From assembly GCA_022984795.1 (NCBI GenBank), contig JALIHJ010000009.1, positions 124,001-188,000 of the forward strand: 64,000 nucleotides of DNA. Direction: 5' to 3'. Of this stretch, positions 58,535 to 64,000 are shown one piece after another (within the stretch, counting starts at the first letter, position 1; every line of letters starts with the position of its first letter). Both the position numbers and the translations under genes were made by a program. Origin of the DNA: Fabrea salina. Lineage: Eukaryota; Ciliophora; Heterotrichea; Heterotrichida; Fabreidae. Below the pieces are notes generated by a model. It was not told the DNA's origin, did not search any database, and saw only the letters and a list, made by a program, of their open reading frames with translations.

Positions 58535-59767
58535 ATGGACGCAAGTGAAGGTAGAAAATCACTGAGGACAGGTGGAAGGTCTAGAAACAGTGTGTTGAAG
58601 ATTAAGTGTGAACTTAGAACTGACAATACCCCCGCTCCGGGTAATTTACAGCGGAGCAGATTCCAACGTAAACATAACCTTAAGCTAGGGTCGATTGTGT
58701 ATGAAAACTCTAATTCACGCAACCACTCTCCCCTTTCTTCAATTAGAATTCTTACTCCTTTAGCTACTACTTTCAAAGCAAAAAACACTTTCCAAAAGCC
58801 CAATCTCCAGATTTCAAACCCAGAATCGAGACTCAAGCCCAACTCTCCTAACTTCACTCCGCTGTTCAAAGACAACCAAAGTTCTACTAGAAACTCCCAG
58901 CCCATAAGAAGGTTCAACACCACTGTTTTTGAAAAGAAAAAAGAAAAAAACTTAATGGAAGACTACTTAATGGGCAAAATCATAGGCCAGGGAGCCTATG
59001 CTGTGGTGCGGCAGGGCTGGGACAAGTCTTCTAACACCCAAGTTGCTATAAAGACTTACGAAAAGGCAAGAATTATTGACCCCCACAGAAAGAAAAATGT
59101 CCAAAGAGAAATTAAAATACTGAAAATGCTGGATCACCCTAATATCATGAAACTTTACGAGGTAATTGATACCAACAAGTACCTTCACTTAGTGTGTGAA
59201 TTTATTTCAGGGTGCTCTTTGAGGTCCATTATGAAGTCCCGAGGCAACGCAGGACTGAACGAAAGAGAAGCCAAAAAGTACTTTAGACAACTAGTCTCTG
59301 CAATTGAGTACTGCCATAATAGAAACGTAACTCACCGCGACCTTAAGTTCGAAAACGTGATAATAGACGACCGAAACAACGTTAAACTCATAGACTTTGG
59401 GTTTTCCACTTGCTTTCCTAAAGACAAAAAAGTCAAGTTGTTCTGCGGAACTCCTAGCTACATGGCGCCTGAGATTGTATCGAGAAAAGATTACAAAGGA
59501 CCCCCTGTTGATATCTGGGCTTTAGGCGTGCTTTTGTTTGCTATGCTGGCAGGCTACTTCCCTTTTAAGGCAGACACTGACAGGGAGCTGTATAGACAGA
59601 TAATCAACGTAGAGTGCAGAGTGCCAAAGTCCTTACCTGCTGATGTTAAGAACTTAATTGGGAAACTTTTAGCTTCAGACCCAGACAAAAGACTCACCAT
59701 CGATGCCATAGTTAACGAAGAGTGGTTGGAGAATAGCTACCAGTTTCGACTCAGTGAAAATTCCTAG
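58535..59767 (+). CDS. Serine/threonine protein kinase, CAMK group (AMPK/MARK-like)
   Basis: Encodes 410 residues. The first 140 are basic, disordered and S/P-rich, a likely regulatory tail. The kinase domain (about 144-402) has every catalytic element: GQGAYAVV (151-158), the Lys in VAIK (K173), HRDLKFEN (267-274), DFG (287-289), CGTPSYMAPE (304-313). DIWALGVLLFAMLAGYFPF and the (R)DLKFEN form indicate the CAMK group, near MARK/AMPK/NIM1. No C-terminal UBA or KA1 domain is present. It begins 19 bases after the carboxypeptidase stop. Confidence 0.92.
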   Translation: MDASEGRKSLRTGGRSRNSVLKIKCELRTDNTPAPGNLQRSRFQRKHNLKLGSIVYENSNSRNHSPLSSIRILTPLATTFKAKNTFQKPNLQISNPESRLKPNSPNFTPLFKDNQSSTRNSQPIRRFNTTVFEKKKEKNLMEDYLMGKIIGQGAYAVVRQGWDKSSNTQVAIKTYEKARIIDPHRKKNVQREIKILKMLDHPNIMKLYEVIDTNKYLHLVCEFISGCSLRSIMKSRGNAGLNEREAKKYFRQLVSAIEYCHNRNVTHRDLKFENVIIDDRNNVKLIDFGFSTCFPKDKKVKLFCGTPSYMAPEIVSRKDYKGPPVDIWALGVLLFAMLAGYFPFKADTDRELYRQIINVECRVPKSLPADVKNLIGKLLASDPDKRLTIDAIVNEEWLENSYQFRLSENS

Positions 59768-59786
59768 TATAAATAGGTGTTAATTA

Positions 59787-62700
59787 CTAATTTAGAAGTT
59801 CCAAGTAAATTTCTGTGGGTGCTTTGCTGATGAGTTCTGTTGACAAATTGTTTTGGGCAACTATTGCTTTCTTAGCTTCATAGAACAGACTGTTGACGTT
59901 GTTAATGGGGTAGTAAAAGTCCCAGGTTATTCTAACTAGTTCACTGGAGTACCCACTAACCTCTAAGTTTGGAAAGCTGAAGTCTAAGTTTAAGTTTAGG
60001 TCTTCTGGACCAATTCCTTCTTTTTCAATAACTAAATCCATGTACGCCTTAGATATTTCAAGCAAGCTGCTGTAACTTTGAAAGGCTTCAAAACCTCCAA
60101 GTGCAGTTTTAAGTTCTTTGTCAGCTTGCATCAGTTTGTTTAGCCAATTGCTTTCTTCAGTGTACCTTTTCTGGGAGTACTGACACTCTGAAACGCAACT
60201 TGGTCTTGGTTGAGTGGAACTTTCGCATTCAAAGTCAGTAACACGGCAACTTTCTTGGTTTAAGAAGCTAAATTTTTCACATGGTTCCGAAACTTGTCCT
60301 TGGCATTCTTGGTCCCAAACCTCACAGGTTGTAACTTCCTCCAAACAGAGGGTTTCCACTTTGCTGCATTCGTCTGGTATTGAAGAGTCATACTCTGCAC
60401 AGTAAGTATCGAAAGACAAGCAATAAGTAGCGAAAGAAGAGCAACTTAAACTTACGTTTTCACAACTAGTACTGTTTTCCAAACACCTTATTTGTAGTGC
60501 ATACTCCAAACATTTAGGCTGAGGGTTGTTTGTACACAGTGTGGTTTCTGGACAGGGTTCACTGCAAACTGAAATACTAGAGACCCTTTGTTTTTGACTT
60601 TGAATGTTGGTTTCGCTGAGTTCTAATGCCAAAAGTCCATTTTCAACCCAGTTTTGGAGTGCATAGTTAACTTGATGTTCCAATGAGTCTACTTCGAGCA
60701 AGTCTGAGTATACACTTGTGGTTGCTTCTCTTATGCTTTGAGAAGTTTCAATGCTTACAAACAAGTTGAATTCATAAACTCCCCTAAAAGGGTTTCCTGT
60801 AATGTTAAAATAACTTTCGTAGTCACCCAAAAGCATAACTGAGTCCTGGTTAATTCCCCACATGTTAACACTCATTTCTAAAGACCCACTTACTTCTTCT
60901 TCAGTGTAAGCAAGTTTAGCAGTTAGTTCCTTTTCTGTTTGGTTTCTAATTGCTATGTTTTGGTGTGCGCACTTAAAACTAGCCAAGTCAATGTAAACAG
61001 TAAACTGGGAGTCGTAAAGGTACTTGTTAAGAGACACTTCTCCAGGAATTCCCATAAAAGTCACAGGACCCCAAATATCAAAGCCTGAGTGGGCTTTTGC
61101 AGAACTTGCAAGTCTGTAGTTTACCTGTAACCCACTGGGGAACTTTAGAGTTGTGCCTAAGTTTGAATAGGGCACTCTAAGTATAACTCCGTAAAAAGTT
61201 TGGTAGTCAGTACTTGTCATGGTTAAAAAAAGTTTGTTATATTCGTAAACTATTGGGTCAAACTCTACCTGCGCAGTTCCTGGCCACACAGTTGACTCGT
61301 AGAAAAAGTAAGCACTTCCGTAAGAAATGCTTTGTGTGGTGTTGTCGGGGAGTTTCTTAACATCCAATGTTAACTTGTCAATCAAGAGCGAGTCTATTTC
61401 AAAAGCTGAATCCCAAGTTCCTTGCAGAAAACCTTTAAGTAAGTACTCTCCATCAAAATTAGTTATGTTTCCTGCAAATTCTAGCACTGAAAGCGAGTCC
61501 CCAACTACTTCAAAGTACCCGAAAACAAATTCTTCTTCATAAGGTTCGAAGTACTGGATGATTTCTGCATCTTCTATCAACAATCCATTTGCAAACTCGA
61601 AAGGCTGCAACTCCCCCTGGGCTTTAAAGTTCTCGGGGTAGTACTTTGAATTCATTAGCACAGAGGAAATATTGAAGTGAGTAAACTCTTGAAGGCCTTC
61701 TAATTGGTAGTTCAAGTGCACTCCAAACTCAAAAAAGTAGTTGTAAGGCAAGCCCAAGCCACTTGTATTCAGTTGCGAAGTGCTGCTTAGCACAGAAGAG
61801 TTGTTCCCAACTACTTCGTAACTTAAAATCTTTTGGCCAACTAAGTAGTTTAAGCTTTTAGTTTGAATTTGGCTTAGTTTAAATCCACACTCAAGCACTG
61901 TATTGAAACGACCAATAAACAGTGTAATAGAGGAGTCTTTTTCATCTATAATTTCTGAGGTCGACTCTGCCACTACATAAGTTTCAGGCAAAAAATACAG
62001 GGTAAAGACTGGATTTAGTAGTTGGACTCCATACAGCTTTTGACTTAGGCTAGAGTTATGAGGGTACCTAGGCACCAAGTAAAGAGGCTCGAAGTACAAA
62101 CCTTGAGCAAAACTTTCCAGGTTTTCGATAGAAATAGCACTAGGGTCTGAAGCAAACCTAGCCTCCATAAAATACTCTTCTGCGGTTGATGCGTGCAGTA
62201 AAGCATCAAACAAATACTTCTCTTTAGCCCATTTAGCAGAAAAGTCTAGAAAGCATTTTGTTGAGTTCTGTGGCAAAGAAACCACTAAACTCACACTTTG
62301 AAGAAGAACCTGAGGAGCCACTGCAAAGTCAGGAACTCCAGAAAGTATCTGGCTGGTGTAGAGTTCAAAAACTTCTGAAGAGTTCTTTGCAAGCAAAAAA
62401 TTTACTTGTATGGGAAAAAGCTTTAAATAAGAATCTAGTCCTCTAGGTTCACTTACTAAGCTACAGCTTTCGTACTTTTCTAGAGCTGCTAACCAGTTTT
62501 CTATAGAGTAAGTTTGTCCGTCCACTTCAACTTTAAGCAAAGAAGAATCCTTTGAAACTATGGAAAAGTCTTCTTCTATACTGCCAACACTGGCAACTCC
62601 AAAGTACTCCTCGTACTGAAGCACAGGAGTTAGAGTTTGGGTAATGTTTTCCAACTGAAGAAACAGCGTATTGCTGAACCACTTAGTGTCAAAAGCTTCC

Positions 62701-63158
62701 CAAACAATTTTAAACTCTTTCCAGGAGTAAGTGGTGTAGGCACCCCTTGCAGCCATTCCTACAACGCTGTAGAGTTTTTCGTTTGCTTCAAAAACTTCTA
62801 GCTCAAGTAGTTCATTGTAGTTTGATTGAAGCAAATCCTTTGTCATGTCTCCAAAGTCAGGGTTGTTTTGCACTTGAGCTGTTTCTACACACAAATTGCT
62901 TTTCCCAATAGCTACGTAAAATGCTTCAGCTTCTACATACTCACTTAAGTCGTTGATCATACCACGCAGTGCTTCAGAAGAAGAAAGCAAGTAGCCTTCA
63001 ATCTTAAAAGCATTTTCATAAGTGAGTTTATAGGCTTCACTAGCGCCACATAGTCCGCATAAGGGATATCTGCACTCAATCTTCTGGGAGTTCATGCCTT
63101 CTTCAACTAGAACTTCTGTTGCTGCAGCTAAGCTTACGAATAAAGCTACCAACTTCAT
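59787..63158 (-). CDS. Large secreted or surface protein with regular cysteine ladder
   Basis: Encodes 1,123 residues. A signal peptide is clear (MKLVALFVSLAAATEVL). Residues about 25-860 are beta-rich with few cysteines and many N-x-S/T sites. Residues about 865-995 hold some 20 cysteines, many spaced six residues apart (C-x6-C), for example CLENSTSC, CENVSLSC, CSSFATYC, CLSFDTYC. The last 125 residues are helical to mixed, without a membrane span or GPI signal that I can see. I recognise no family. It is probably secreted, in the endomembrane lumen or part of a surface or granule layer; this is inferred. Confidence 0.75.
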   Translation of the reverse strand: MKLVALFVSLAAATEVLVEEGMNSQKIECRYPLCGLCGASEAYKLTYENAFKIEGYLLSSSEALRGMINDLSEYVEAEAFYVAIGKSNLCVETAQVQNNPDFGDMTKDLLQSNYNELLELEVFEANEKLYSVVGMAARGAYTTYSWKEFKIVWEAFDTKWFSNTLFLQLENITQTLTPVLQYEEYFGVASVGSIEEDFSIVSKDSSLLKVEVDGQTYSIENWLAALEKYESCSLVSEPRGLDSYLKLFPIQVNFLLAKNSSEVFELYTSQILSGVPDFAVAPQVLLQSVSLVVSLPQNSTKCFLDFSAKWAKEKYLFDALLHASTAEEYFMEARFASDPSAISIENLESFAQGLYFEPLYLVPRYPHNSSLSQKLYGVQLLNPVFTLYFLPETYVVAESTSEIIDEKDSSITLFIGRFNTVLECGFKLSQIQTKSLNYLVGQKILSYEVVGNNSSVLSSTSQLNTSGLGLPYNYFFEFGVHLNYQLEGLQEFTHFNISSVLMNSKYYPENFKAQGELQPFEFANGLLIEDAEIIQYFEPYEEEFVFGYFEVVGDSLSVLEFAGNITNFDGEYLLKGFLQGTWDSAFEIDSLLIDKLTLDVKKLPDNTTQSISYGSAYFFYESTVWPGTAQVEFDPIVYEYNKLFLTMTSTDYQTFYGVILRVPYSNLGTTLKFPSGLQVNYRLASSAKAHSGFDIWGPVTFMGIPGEVSLNKYLYDSQFTVYIDLASFKCAHQNIAIRNQTEKELTAKLAYTEEEVSGSLEMSVNMWGINQDSVMLLGDYESYFNITGNPFRGVYEFNLFVSIETSQSIREATTSVYSDLLEVDSLEHQVNYALQNWVENGLLALELSETNIQSQKQRVSSISVCSEPCPETTLCTNNPQPKCLEYALQIRCLENSTSCENVSLSCSSFATYCLSFDTYCAEYDSSIPDECSKVETLCLEEVTTCEVWDQECQGQVSEPCEKFSFLNQESCRVTDFECESSTQPRPSCVSECQYSQKRYTEESNWLNKLMQADKELKTALGGFEAFQSYSSLLEISKAYMDLVIEKEGIGPEDLNLNLDFSFPNLEVSGYSSELVRITWDFYYPINNVNSLFYEAKKAIVAQNNLSTELISKAPTEIYLELLN

Positions 63159-63190
63159 AGTCGTTTTGAAATGGCAATAAACCTATTTAA

Positions 63191-64000
63191 ATGGGAGGAC
63201 AAGTCTCGGTGGATTTAGGTCCGGTTTACATACAAGTTGTAATCTTTCTGAGGGAAACTCCTAAAAACCACACTTACTGCAACTTTTACTCTGAAACCTT
63301 TCAAGGAACCTTTTACTTCACCAAAGTGCACAAAGAAGAATACCAGAGTTTTAAACACTCAGACTTATACAACAAACTTGAAAAAGACGGAAAACCTGTA
63401 CCTTTCACTGGAATAAGGTACGACAAGTTCCACGAAAAAATAGCTCAGGAGTACAATGTTGAGCTAGTGTCACATGTTAAAACTGCAGGAACTATCAAAG
63501 CAATTGACTCTTTTTGGAACTGCAACAAATTTGGGTTTTACAAGTATAAAGGCGACTACACTGTTCCCAAGCCAGTTGACTTGCGATTTGCTGAAGAAGA
63601 GTTTGAAAAAAAAGACCTCAGTGACGAGCCTGGACTTTACCCTTATATTCTGCTGAACATACGTTCTGGAGTAAGTGTTCACTTAGTAGAGTCAAAAACT
63701 CAGTTCCGAAAGCTAGGAGGTTCAAGCATTGGAGGAGCTACTTTTTGGGCTTTGATGAAACTTGGAGGTTACTTTGCCAAACCTGAAGAGGGCATTGACG
63801 CTGCACTTAGAGGGGACAACACTCAAGCTGACATGACTGTAAAAGACATTTACGGAGGTAGTTACGAAGTGTTAGGACTAGACGCTAGCATCATTGCAAG
63901 TTCTTGTGGAAAAATGCAGCAACCAGGTTTAAGAGTGGACTCTGGAAACTACGCTAAGTCAGTGCTGCTTTTGATGCTGTACAACATGACGCAACTTACG
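63191..64000 (+). CDS. Pantothenate kinase-like protein (type II PANK), 3' end outside window
   Basis: 270 codons are visible and the frame runs off the right edge. The match to eukaryotic PANK is plain in the second lobe: LLNIRSGVSVHLVE, RKLGGSSIGGATFWALMKL, RGDNTQADMTVKDIYGGSYEVLGLDASIIASSCGKM. The first lobe is divergent: the ATP-binding DIGGTLxK is replaced by DLGPVYIQ in the segment starting at residue 8, and the TGGGAxKF stretch by TAGTIKAI. It may therefore be an inactive relative, as PANK4's kinase part is in animals, or simply divergent. PANK makes 4'-phosphopantothenate, the first step to CoA. It is divergent from the secreted-protein gene across 32 bases. Confidence 0.82.
   Translation, partial: MGGQVSVDLGPVYIQVVIFLRETPKNHTYCNFYSETFQGTFYFTKVHKEEYQSFKHSDLYNKLEKDGKPVPFTGIRYDKFHEKIAQEYNVELVSHVKTAGTIKAIDSFWNCNKFGFYKYKGDYTVPKPVDLRFAEEEFEKKDLSDEPGLYPYILLNIRSGVSVHLVESKTQFRKLGGSSIGGATFWALMKLGGYFAKPEEGIDAALRGDNTQADMTVKDIYGGSYEVLGLDASIIASSCGKMQQPGLRVDSGNYAKSVLLLMLYNMTQLT

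Noticed and set aside
1-64000. A variant genetic code (TGA as Trp or TAA/TAG as Gln)
   Set aside because: Conserved proteins are free of internal stops except in 15-base introns, and TAA, TAG and TGA all sit at plausible gene ends.
1-64000. Transposons, viral copies or CRISPR arrays
   Set aside because: No transposase, reverse transcriptase, integrase or capsid-like product, no terminal repeats and no repeat-spacer arrays were seen; almost all bases belong to cellular genes.

Overview
The window looks like macronuclear DNA of a heterotrich ciliate, from Stentor or a close relative such as the very compact Fabrea. Three things support this. All three stop codons end genes and none interrupts a conserved domain, so the standard code is in use. 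The eleven introns I could place are all exactly 15 bases long, of the form GTR...TAG with an A at position 10. Genes are packed on both strands with gaps of 0 to about 120 bases; the only larger gap (277 bases) may hold a small RNA gene. I place 43 protein genes, two of them cut by the window edges. The species itself is inferred, not shown.

Layout. Positions 1-8927 hold most of a DNA-PKcs-like PI3K-related kinase (5' end outside). Positions 8947-12519 hold four plus-strand genes: a small coiled-coil protein, an acylated SPRY protein, an ankyrin protein and a sphingosine/ceramide kinase-like enzyme. Positions 12531-14676 form a largely mitochondrial group: mS41, an RIIa-domain protein, an SLC25-type carrier and uS15m. 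Positions 14687-17776 hold a helical protein (possibly glomulin-like) and a HAUS5-like augmin subunit, head to head. Positions 17773-22695 encode the most striking protein here: CHAT protease, Cys/His-rich insert, NB-ARC-type NTPase, helical repeats, a second CHAT-like domain without catalytic residues, a second NTPase and a lysine-rich tail. Positions 22720-29319 hold an unknown gene, a MORN protein, Miro, a Rab5-like GTPase, a PDI-like protein without active-site cysteines and a CFAP97-like ciliary protein. Positions 29597-31447 hold an F-box gene with four introns.

Positions 31439-42455 hold an SCP/FCP-type phosphatase, importin-5/4, a double-FHA protein, an ER J-domain/thioredoxin protein, TMEM258/OST5, an acid-phosphatase-like protein lacking catalytic residues, CAF1 deadenylase, a double CDGSH protein and a coiled-coil protein. 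Positions 42462-49717 hold COQ6, a long coiled-coil/PH-like protein, a small unknown gene, ADP-dependent glucokinase, an EF-hand protein and phosphoglycerate mutase. Positions 49827-64000 hold an ionotropic-glutamate-receptor-like channel, a TPLATE-like adaptor subunit, three small unknown genes, a cytosolic carboxypeptidase, a CAMK-like kinase, a large secreted protein with a regular cysteine ladder, and the start of a divergent pantothenate kinase.

There are no operons in the bacterial sense; neighbouring genes mostly do unrelated housekeeping, ciliary, mitochondrial and membrane-traffic jobs. What they share is extreme packing: start codons of opposite genes only 3 to 5 bases apart, stop codons that touch or overlap, and same-strand neighbours joined by TAAAATG. 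I saw no transposons, viral remnants, CRISPR arrays, tRNAs or rRNAs.
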